From CAYTES01 sp964436935 (GTDB lineage Bacteria > Patescibacteriota > Gracilibacteria > UBA1369 > UBA12473), in contig CAYTES010000071.1 in the NCBI GenBank assembly GCA_964436935.1, positions 1 to 6,463 on the forward strand: a stretch of DNA of 6,463 nucleotides, written 5' to 3'. Below, piece by piece: positions 1-4,724 of this stretch; positions within the stretch are counted from its first letter, which is position 1; each line of letters opens with the position of its first letter. A program made the position numbers and the translations under genes. The notes under the pieces were generated by a model that saw only the letters and a list, made by a program, of their open reading frames with translations, did not search any database and was not told where the DNA came from.

Positions 1-1032
1 CTTCCTATCCGATATTCACGGGGGGCGGAACGATTTCGTGAACGGCATCGCGACACAGCGGATAAACAAGACCAGCAGGACATTGCCGCTCAAGTTCAGA
101 TGCTTCAACCCCAAATTTTAAATGCGATCAGGAATAGCGATGAGGAGGAACTCAGAAGACTCCATGCTCAAATTGCCCTTATCAATGGACCGCATACACA
201 ACCCACCACCATTCCCATTTTTGAACCTGGGGCAAGCGAGACTGGACTCAGTATGTCTGCCCCGAAAGCGGACCCCGCATTGGATGCCTATTGCATGGAG
301 GTGGCTCGTACCTTGATTCAAACCTATTTCCCCAACACGCGCATCACGGCAAAGGATGTGGAATTTATTCTCAGCATGCGAGAATTGGTGATGATTCAAC
401 TGGGCAAAAACCCGGCGTTGGAGGAAATATCCCAGAAAGAATTGGGCGGAATCTTTGCCCCGTTGGGACTATCGGATCCAAAGAATATTTTGGATACAGG
501 AAAGTCCACACCAAAAATGTTGGAATATATTGATTCAACCGAAGAGACCGCAAAAAAAGCGGCCGAGGAGGAAAAGAAAAAAGATTTTCAAGAAAGGATT
601 TCCAGCGCCGTTCAACAATTGAGTGCCCAATGGGATGGAATCACCGGATCCGCCCGTCGGCAAAGAGTAAGCATTTATGACACGGGCCTGGCCAATCCGG
701 ACCATTCTTATCAAGCCAATGAAAATGCACGACACAATGCAAAAGTGGATCGCCAAAGCGGTGCCTCGATTGACGCACTATTTAAAATGATAGAATTTTT
801 AAGAAAAACCCAAAACCAACATGAAATTTGGCAGTGGATGATCCACGAATTAGAAATGGCACTCCTTGCGGGAAACAACAAGTTCCAATCCTGCTTTAAA
901 AAGGGAGGTGGTATCGATTGGGGACAAGTGGGAATATTACAACGAAGTATACCTTATAATTCCCATGCTCCGGACCGAGAACGTCAAATCTTATCGGCCT
1001 TGCAGTCCATTTATCGGTGTTTTTGGATCTAA
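1..1032 (+). CDS. Hypothetical soluble charged protein, 5'-truncated by window edge
   Basis: I do not recognise this protein. The reading frame is open from base 1 to the TAA at 1030-1032, giving 343 visible residues. The ATG at 100 is therefore only an internal or alternative start, because 33 open codons precede it, rich in Arg, Asp and Gln. No signal peptide or membrane helix is visible. The middle is helical and strongly charged: an Ala/Glu/Lys-rich run sits around visible residues 182-200 (within TEETAKKAAEEEKKKDFQER), a likely short coiled coil or linker. A Pro/Thr-rich linker lies around residues 62-82, and the C-terminus is Gly-rich, then aromatic (ending CFWI). The gene stops about 30 bp before holB on the same strand with no terminator between, so co-transcription is likely. 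That context alone does not prove a replication role. Function unknown; the existence of the gene is fairly sure because of the long intact frame. Confidence 0.75.
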   Translation, partial: LPIRYSRGAERFRERHRDTADKQDQQDIAAQVQMLQPQILNAIRNSDEEELRRLHAQIALINGPHTQPTTIPIFEPGASETGLSMSAPKADPALDAYCMEVARTLIQTYFPNTRITAKDVEFILSMRELVMIQLGKNPALEEISQKELGGIFAPLGLSDPKNILDTGKSTPKMLEYIDSTEETAKKAAEEEKKKDFQERISSAVQQLSAQWDGITGSARRQRVSIYDTGLANPDHSYQANENARHNAKVDRQSGASIDALFKMIEFLRKTQNQHEIWQWMIHELEMALLAGNNKFQSCFKKGGGIDWGQVGILQRSIPYNSHAPDRERQILSALQSIYRCFWI

Positions 1033-1062
1033 TGCTTGGGAGAGTTTCCTTTTGGGATTAAA

Positions 1063-2001
1063 ATGGAGGGGATGCTCACGCCCCACTATTCCTGGCCCAT
1101 CATCGGTCACACCAAAAGTCTACGGCAACTTGAAGAAGACGTATTGAAAAAGCGACTGAGTCACGCCTATCTTTTTGAAGGACCAGCGCACATTGGCAAA
1201 CGCACCATTGCCCGCACCTTTGCCCAAATCTTGCAATGTCCGGAAGGGTTTTGCAAAAAATGTGCCACCTGCAAACAAATTGAGCAGTCTCAACATCTGG
1301 ATACCTTTGAATTTTTAGACAACGGAGAGTCGTTCAAAATTGAGGAGGTGCGGCAGTTATTGTCCCATCTTTCAACGACTTCGCTCAATCGTCATAAGAT
1401 TGTAATCCTACAAAATATCGAACGCATGACGCCGGATGCGGCCAACGCTCTTTTGAAAACCTTGGAAGAACCGAATCCCAAGGTTCTTTTTATTTTTACG
1501 ACCACCCACAAACAAAAATTACTGGATACGATTCTTTCCCGAGTCCGTATTCTCAGTTTTAGTGCGGTATCGGAAAACAGTTTACGGGATCATCTCCTTA
1601 AACTTCAGCCTGGATTGGATGCAGAAACCGTTCACACGATGGTCTCATTTTCGATGGGCAAACCCGGACGGGCGGTACGCTTTCTGGAGGAGCCCGATTT
1701 CTTTCGTCTTTATCGCGACCTTTACGATCAAATTGTACGCTTTTTTGACAAGTCCCTCGTAACGGATCGATTCCTTTTTGTTGAAGAATTGATCAAAGAC
1801 GAGACGCTTATTCCCCCTTTCTTGGAGCTGTTCACTCATGTGGTGCGAGGCTTTCTTCTCCAAAAGATGGAAGGAAAATCCATTCCCTATGAATTTTCTG
1901 TTCTCTTTGCACTGATTGAGAAGGTGGAACAAACCCGCTTTGATCTGGAACATAACGTTCAGGCGAAGTTGGTGTTGGAGAATTTGATGATGGAATTTTA
2001 G
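1063..2001 (+). CDS. holB: DNA polymerase III subunit delta-prime (clamp loader)
   Basis: This AAA+ subunit of the clamp-loader complex acts with delta and tau/gamma to load the sliding clamp on primed DNA. Numbered from the ATG at 1063 (312 aa), the protein opens with the typical WPIIGH segment (11-16). It has a P-loop-like GPAHIGKRT (40-48), four cysteines of the clamp-loader zinc module (C59, C64, C67, C70; C-x4-C-x2-C-x2-C) and the family signature ERMTPDAANALLKTLEEP (120-137). The segment LSRV (158-161) sits where the family's SRC motif lies. The C-terminal third is the helical collar domain. Arg follows the P-loop Lys where active ATPases have Ser/Thr, which suits a subunit that is often ATPase-inactive. 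The frame also allows TTG at 1036 and ATG at 1072. I prefer 1063 because GGGA at 1054-1057 lies 5 nt upstream, whereas the GGAGGGG before 1072 has no spacing. The gene follows the unknown gene by about 30 bp. Confidence 0.93.
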   Translation: MEGMLTPHYSWPIIGHTKSLRQLEEDVLKKRLSHAYLFEGPAHIGKRTIARTFAQILQCPEGFCKKCATCKQIEQSQHLDTFEFLDNGESFKIEEVRQLLSHLSTTSLNRHKIVILQNIERMTPDAANALLKTLEEPNPKVLFIFTTTHKQKLLDTILSRVRILSFSAVSENSLRDHLLKLQPGLDAETVHTMVSFSMGKPGRAVRFLEEPDFFRLYRDLYDQIVRFFDKSLVTDRFLFVEELIKDETLIPPFLELFTHVVRGFLLQKMEGKSIPYEFSVLFALIEKVEQTRFDLEHNVQAKLVLENLMMEF

Positions 2002-2007
2002 GAGCGC

Positions 2008-2063
2008 AAAAAGATTCTTGCTTAACTTCGTGAAATTTCTACTACGTGAGCTCAAATCTTTTT
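2008..2063 (+). terminator. Possible weak terminator-like inverted repeat after holB
   Basis: AAAAAGATT at 2008-2016 is exactly complementary to AATCTTTTT at 2055-2063, 7 nt after the holB stop. The stem is 9 bp but AT-rich and the loop is 38 nt, so this is a poor classical terminator. The downstream arm does end in five T residues. It is the only candidate end signal for the holB transcript before the next promoter. Confidence 0.25.
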
Positions 2064-2094
2064 ACTCAAATTTATTTTAAAAAATAATAAAAAA

Positions 2095-2144
2095 GCGACT
2101 GTTTTTCTCTAAACGAAATTTGCAGTATAATAGCGACAGTTTTT
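2095..2144 (+). repeat. Imperfect 12-bp direct repeat flanking the -10 box
   Basis: GCGACTGTTTTT at 2095-2106 and GCGACAGTTTTT at 2133-2144 match at 11 of 12 positions, 38 bp apart start to start. They bracket the TATAAT at 2126-2131: one copy overlaps the -35 region and the other the expected transcription start. They could be paired binding sites for a regulator, but two copies of a short T-rich motif may be chance. Confidence 0.3.
2103..2131 (+). promoter_or_regulatory. Promoter of the TPR gene (TATAAT -10)
   Basis: A perfect -10 hexamer TATAAT lies at 2126-2131, 24 bp upstream of the TPR start codon. The best -35 at 17-bp spacing is TTTTCT (2103-2108), matching TTGACA at only three positions. 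The region upstream (about 2071-2094) is almost pure A/T and resembles an UP element, which could offset the weak -35. A start site near 2138 would give a very short leader of about 18 nt without a Shine-Dalgarno sequence. Confidence 0.6.
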
Positions 2145-2155
2145 AACTTTATGTC

Positions 2156-2977
2156 ATGTTTTATTGGATCGTCTTCGGTATCAGTACGTTTGCTTTGATT
2201 TGGATTTTTTGGCGGCGGGCCATATTGACCCGACGTGGGCTCATTTTTGAGGCCCAACTTCGCAAAGAAGATGAACGCAGTCTTAAGCAGGAATCGGAAG
2301 ACTATTTTCCCGAAGAATCCTCCACCCAGGATTTGATGTCCAAACGACAAGGAGAACAGCGAGCCCGGGAAGAAAAAACCCGTCGCCTTCAAGAAATTAA
2401 AAAGGCTTATCAACAGGGAGAAGGTTGTTTTGAAAAAGGCGATTACGAAGCGGCGGAAAAGCATTTTCTACAAGTACTGGCCTTTGACAACGACCATTTG
2501 GATGCGAATTTAAAACTGGGCTTGCTCTATCTTCACCAGGAAAATCTTCCCCGGGCGGAATTCTTCTTTCAAAAGCTGATGGATCTCAAGGAAAGCCCCG
2601 TATATTGCAGCAACCTGGCGCTGGTATTGTATCAACAAAATCGCCTTCAAGAATCCGCACAGTTGTATGAACGGGCCATTGAAATGGACGACAAACGTGC
2701 CGGACGATTTGTAAACTTGGCTCACGTTTACGATGAGCTGGGAGAACGTGAAAAATCCCTAAAAGCCTATGAACAAGCCTCCGGCCTTGAGCCACGCAAC
2801 CTGGATTACTTGATGGTGCTGGTGGATTATTATGAACAATTCTCGCTCACGGACAATCTCCAACGCACCCTCAAGCGGATGTTAGAATTGGATCCTTACA
2901 ACGAGGAAATTCTTAAAAAATGGAGCGTGCTGAGCGAAAAAATGGCTATCCCTCCCGCAGAAAAAACAGAGGAGTGA
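2156..2977 (+). CDS. Membrane-anchored tetratricopeptide repeat (TPR) protein
   Basis: The 273-residue protein starts with one hydrophobic helix (about 2-19, rich in Ile, Phe, Trp) followed at once by WRRAILTRRG. By the positive-inside rule this is an uncleaved N-terminal anchor with the rest in the cytoplasm. Residues 30-80 are a highly charged Glu/Lys/Arg linker. TPR units follow at roughly 81-114 (EKGDYEAAEKHFLQVL), 115-148, 149-180 (QNRLQESAQLYERAIEMD) and 183-216 (LGEREKSLKAYEQASGLEP), and a degenerate fifth at 217-250. TPR arrays are protein-binding scaffolds, so this is probably an assembly or adaptor protein at the inner membrane; its partner cannot be deduced. The gene has its own promoter and stops with TGA 12 bp before the end of the convergent membrane-protein gene. 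No Shine-Dalgarno sequence precedes ATG 2156. Confidence 0.88.
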   Translation: MFYWIVFGISTFALIWIFWRRAILTRRGLIFEAQLRKEDERSLKQESEDYFPEESSTQDLMSKRQGEQRAREEKTRRLQEIKKAYQQGEGCFEKGDYEAAEKHFLQVLAFDNDHLDANLKLGLLYLHQENLPRAEFFFQKLMDLKESPVYCSNLALVLYQQNRLQESAQLYERAIEMDDKRAGRFVNLAHVYDELGEREKSLKAYEQASGLEPRNLDYLMVLVDYYEQFSLTDNLQRTLKRMLELDPYNEEILKKWSVLSEKMAIPPAEKTEE

Positions 2978-2989
2978 GGGGCTGCGACG

Positions 2990-3583
2990 TTAAGCGGATT
3001 TCTTTTTAGCGGTCGCCGCTTTTTTCTTTGGGGTCGCCTTGGAAGAGGGGGTTGTTTTAACACTCTTTTTGGGCGCCGATTTTACGGCAGGAACAGGCTT
3101 AACGGAGGGCGGTGGAGTGACAGAAGTTTGATCGGGTTCGCTTGGCGTATTCCAATACGCCCTTGCAGAAGCGGTGAAACACAATCCCAGGAGAATAGGT
3201 GTAAGCACCAACAGGTCCCAATGGGCCAATCCCGAAATGAAATGAAGCAGCAAGAATCCAATGACCACTTTATACATCGTTGCCGTTCGATGACGGAGAC
3301 CCACCAAGAGGATAATCGATGCCAAAATCCCAAGTAAAGGCTCAAACGAGGCCTTACCTGCCAAGGTGTAATCATACGTCATGACTCCCTGTTTCGCCAA
3401 TTCCTGCATGAACCCGTTCTTCACTCCTTGCAAAAAAGGGTTGACCGACTCAGCGTCCACCAACCATAGTAAAAGATAAATCACGCCAATTCCTACGAAA
3501 ATCTGAAAAATCGCCGCCGCCTTTGCCCATTGCAACGTTTTGGGGCGTTCGGAGGAAACCGTGCTGAGGGGCGTCGTGGACAT
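2990..3583 (-). CDS. Four-helix membrane protein with Lys/Pro/Ala-rich C-terminal tail
   Basis: I do not recognise the family. From the ATG at 3583 (197 aa) the protein has a short Ser/Thr-rich N-terminus and four hydrophobic segments at about 23-43, 79-97, 103-120 and 122-140. Charge distribution (K/R before the first helix, RHRTATMYK between the second and third, AHWD between the third and fourth) puts both ends in the cytoplasm and the 44-78 loop outside. The tail, about 145-197, is low-complexity with Pro, Ser, Thr, Val and repeated KK/KKK clusters ending TAKKKSA, similar in composition to the C-terminus of histone H1. The frame extends six codons upstream to a TTG (3601), but ATG 3583 is the more natural start. 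The leader on this strand reads ACCCCTCCCCA just before the ATG and has no Shine-Dalgarno sequence. The gene is divergent from the sigma gene and convergent with the TPR gene. Confidence 0.78.
   Translation of the reverse strand: MSTTPLSTVSSERPKTLQWAKAAAIFQIFVGIGVIYLLLWLVDAESVNPFLQGVKNGFMQELAKQGVMTYDYTLAGKASFEPLLGILASIILLVGLRHRTATMYKVVIGFLLLHFISGLAHWDLLVLTPILLGLCFTASARAYWNTPSEPDQTSVTPPPSVKPVPAVKSAPKKSVKTTPSSKATPKKKAATAKKKSA
3008..3025 (+). terminator. Rho-independent terminator of the TPR gene, inside the convergent gene
   Basis: AGCGG (3008-3012), loop TCG, CCGCT (3016-3020) is followed by five more T residues to 3025. Read on the + strand this is a compact GC-rich hairpin plus U-tract about 30 nt after the TPR stop codon. 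The opposite strand has A residues there instead, so it serves only the + direction. It lies in the coding sequence for the basic tail of the minus-strand membrane protein. A competing arm AAGCGG at 2992-2997 could also pair with CCGCTT at 3016-3021. Confidence 0.5.
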
Positions 3584-3623
3584 TGGGGAGGGGTTAAACA
3601 AAAATATTACTTTTTTGAAACTT

Positions 3624-3651
3624 TTTATAAATCTTTAATGTCCATTATACT
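3624..3651 (+). promoter_or_regulatory. Promoter of the sigma-factor operon
   Basis: TATACT at 3646-3651 is a good -10 for the + strand, and TTTATA at 3624-3629 (four of six matches to TTGACA) lies 16 bp upstream. The expected start is near 3658. This -10 overlaps the minus-strand -10 (3644-3649) by four bases, so the two divergent genes share one opening region. I see no convincing autoregulatory ECF-type promoter (a GGAAC-like -35 correctly spaced from a matching -10), although GGAACC does occur at 3659-3664. Confidence 0.5.
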
Positions 3652-3672
3652 GAAACATGGAACCTGGGGAAA
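3644..3672 (-). promoter_or_regulatory. Promoter of the minus-strand membrane-protein gene
   Basis: On the minus strand a perfect TATAAT occupies 3649-3644, in the context CAGTATAATGG. The best -35 at 17-bp spacing is TTTCCC (3672-3667), three of six consensus matches. A start near 3637 would give a leader of about 54 nt. The -10 shares the nine bases CAGTATAAT with the TPR promoter at 2123-2131, which supports it as a real element in this genome. Confidence 0.5.
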
Positions 3673-3710
3673 GTCCCCACGCCAGACTCAACCCGTCCAT
3701 GTATGACTGA
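3657..3710 (+). CDS. Possible 17-codon leader peptide overlapping the sigma start
   Basis: An ATG at 3657 opens a short frame reading MEPGESPHARLNPSMYD, stopping at TGA 3708-3710. It overlaps the sigma-factor ATG (3703-3705) by 8 nt in another frame. The ATG lies 5 nt after the -10 box, almost exactly where transcription should begin, so it could be translated as a leaderless message and couple translation to the sigma gene. The frame also contains the hairpin at 3665-3679. It is short enough to be chance, so I list it as a candidate only. Confidence 0.22.
   Translation: MEPGESPHARLNPSMYD
3665..3679 (+). promoter_or_regulatory. Perfect hairpin/operator in the sigma leader
   Basis: TGGGGA (3665-3670), loop AAG, TCCCCA (3674-3679) forms an exact 6-bp inverted repeat within the 5' leader of the sigma gene, a few bases after the expected start. 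As RNA it would be a stable GC-rich 5' stem-loop. As DNA it could be a small operator, and it also overlaps the minus-strand -35 at 3667-3672. There is no U-tract after it, so it is not a terminator. Confidence 0.5.
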
Positions 3711-4248
3711 TTTCGATCTCATTCGCCTCTATCTTGAAAAGCAGGATGAAATGGTGCTCCGAACCTTATTGGAACGCTATCTTCAACTGGGATTTGCGAT
3801 CATCTATCGCATTGTGGGGGACAAAGAAGAGGCGGAAGATATTCTACAGGAAGCGCTCATCAAAGTTGTTAACGGCTTAAAAACCTTCAAAATGGAGTCC
3901 AGTTTCAAAACCTGGTTCGGCAAAATCTGTTACCATGAAGGAATCAATCAGTACAAACGACGCAAGCCATTGGTCAGCCTGGAAGATGTGGCATACGAAC
4001 TCCACGACTCTCATCGGGTGGACGACGAGGTCGAAACCGAAATGGAAAAAGCGGTCATCTGGTCCTGCGTGGAAGAGTTGGATCCGAAATACCGGACCGT
4101 TCTCCTCTCCTTCTATCAAAACGAACTGTCTATTAAAGAAATTGCCGAGATGATGAATACCAACGAAAATACGATTAAAACGCATCTTTCCCGGGCCAAA
4201 TCACAACTCAAACAGCAACTTGCCACCCGTTCCATTTCGTCCCTCTAA
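3703..4248 (+). CDS. ECF-type RNA polymerase sigma-70 factor
   Basis: This 181-residue protein has only the sigma2 and sigma4 regions, as in ECF (group 4) factors. Sigma2 spans about 22-87, with GDKEEAEDILQEALIKV (39-55), the core-binding and -10 helix region, and ESSFKTWFGKICYHEGINQYKRR (65-87). A short acidic linker (93-115) follows. Sigma4 spans about 117-170, with LDPKYRTVLLSFYQNELSIKEIAEMM (126-151) and the helix-turn-helix recognition part NENTIKTHLSRAKSQLKQ (154-171). It would direct polymerase to a dedicated promoter set, classically in response to envelope or external signals relayed by an anti-sigma factor. The next gene lies 31 bp downstream and codes for a membrane protein, the usual place for an anti-sigma factor. 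The start ATG 3703 has no Shine-Dalgarno sequence, and ATGs at 3657 and 3699 are in another frame. Confidence 0.93.
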   Translation: MTDFDLIRLYLEKQDEMVLRTLLERYLQLGFAIIYRIVGDKEEAEDILQEALIKVVNGLKTFKMESSFKTWFGKICYHEGINQYKRRKPLVSLEDVAYELHDSHRVDDEVETEMEKAVIWSCVEELDPKYRTVLLSFYQNELSIKEIAEMMNTNENTIKTHLSRAKSQLKQQLATRSISSL

Positions 4249-4267
4249 ACTTGTCCCGTCCATCCTC

Positions 4268-4284
4268 TAATTCTACCCCATGAA
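4268..4284 (+). promoter_or_regulatory. Pyrimidine-rich start context of the 128-aa membrane protein
   Basis: The gap after the sigma gene is pyrimidine-rich and ends TAATTCTACCCC directly against ATGAA. There is no purine-rich Shine-Dalgarno site. The same context recurs, with two differences in 17 bases, at the start of the next gene (4708-4724). Confidence 0.4.
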
Positions 4285-4666
4285 AACCCGTCACCACCTC
4301 GCCGCGCTCCTCAAATCATACCCTATCCCTCAAGTGAATCCGCATGTGCTCGATTTTGCCCTGTTTCGAGCCTTAAAACCGCACCTCAACCTATGGCCAC
4401 TGCTCATTGGCATTGTGGCCGCCCTCTCCTTGTTTGGGGGCGTTTTAGGCCAAGTGGCGCTGGACTATTCCAGTGGACTTTTCTCGCTTAGCGCCTACCT
4501 TTCCGCCTCGCTCAGCGTGGTGGCCGCAGCGCTGGTCACCCTGATGAAACTCTTTATGACGTATGGTAATCTGTTGATGGCGGTTAGCGTGGGGGTCATC
4601 GGGCTTGAACTTGGCCTCAATCGAAAAATGCTCGTTCATCACCTTTCCACGCCATCTTCTTCCTAA
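4280..4666 (+). CDS. Small membrane protein, candidate anti-sigma factor
   Basis: I do not recognise this 128-residue protein. It has a basic, probably cytoplasmic N-terminus of about 37 residues (start MKTRHHLAALLKSY), then hydrophobic helices at about 38-60 and 74-93 and a third at 96-113, ending in a short tail with NRKMLVHHL and a Ser-rich end. With three helices the tail would be outside; with two it would be inside. It begins 31 bp after an ECF sigma gene, where membrane-bound anti-sigma factors normally sit, and the N-terminal segment is long enough to hold a short sigma-binding helix. It lacks the His-x3-Cys-x2-Cys motif of zinc-binding anti-sigma domains and any recognisable RsgI/FecR-type domain, so the anti-sigma role is inference from position only. 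No Shine-Dalgarno site precedes ATG 4280. Confidence 0.75.
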   Translation: MKTRHHLAALLKSYPIPQVNPHVLDFALFRALKPHLNLWPLLIGIVAALSLFGGVLGQVALDYSSGLFSLSAYLSASLSVVAAALVTLMKLFMTYGNLLMAVSVGVIGLELGLNRKMLVHHLSTPSSS

Positions 4667-4707
4667 GGAACTCCCTAATTTTGCCTTTTCCCTCTCCCCT
4701 TATTTCT

Positions 4708-4724
4708 TATTTCCACCCCATGAA
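4708..4724 (+). promoter_or_regulatory. Pyrimidine-rich start context of the repeat protein
   Basis: TATTTCCACCCC abuts ATGAA at 4720, after a stretch from about 4676 that is nearly free of purines. It matches 15 of 17 positions of the start context at 4268-4284. This conservation favours ATG 4720 over the in-frame TTG at 4681, which would put 13 extra residues before the signal peptide. Confidence 0.4.

Noticed and set aside
1036..1062. TTG at 1036 as the holB start
   Set aside because: It would add nine residues (MGEFPFGIK) before the family's usual N-terminus, and ATG 1063 has a nearby GGGA at proper spacing.
2072..2087. TTATTTT-AA-AAAATAA inverted repeat
   Set aside because: It is a simple A/T tract that is expected to look symmetric. 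It is better explained as an UP-like or AT-rich promoter-upstream region.
2151..2198. Short ORF from ATG 2151 overlapping the TPR start
   Set aside because: It is 15 codons, ends in TGA and lies almost wholly inside the TPR gene. I see nothing beyond chance, unlike the sigma leader frame, which ends at the gene start.
1645..2464. Minus-strand frames of 136 and 130 codons under holB and the TPR gene
   Set aside because: They lie opposite strongly supported genes and across the promoter gap. The Phe/Leu/Lys-rich translations reflect Lys/Glu-rich codons on the other strand.
2975..3100. TGA read as glycine (Gracilibacteria-type code)
   Set aside because: The frame stays open beyond the TPR TGA, but this overlaps the convergent gene, and none of the other seven genes contains an in-frame TGA, so the standard code fits.
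3659..3683. ECF autoregulatory promoter starting at GGAACC (3659-3664)
   Set aside because: No matching -10-type motif occurs 16-17 bp downstream (the region reads ACGCCAGA), and the site overlaps the hairpin.
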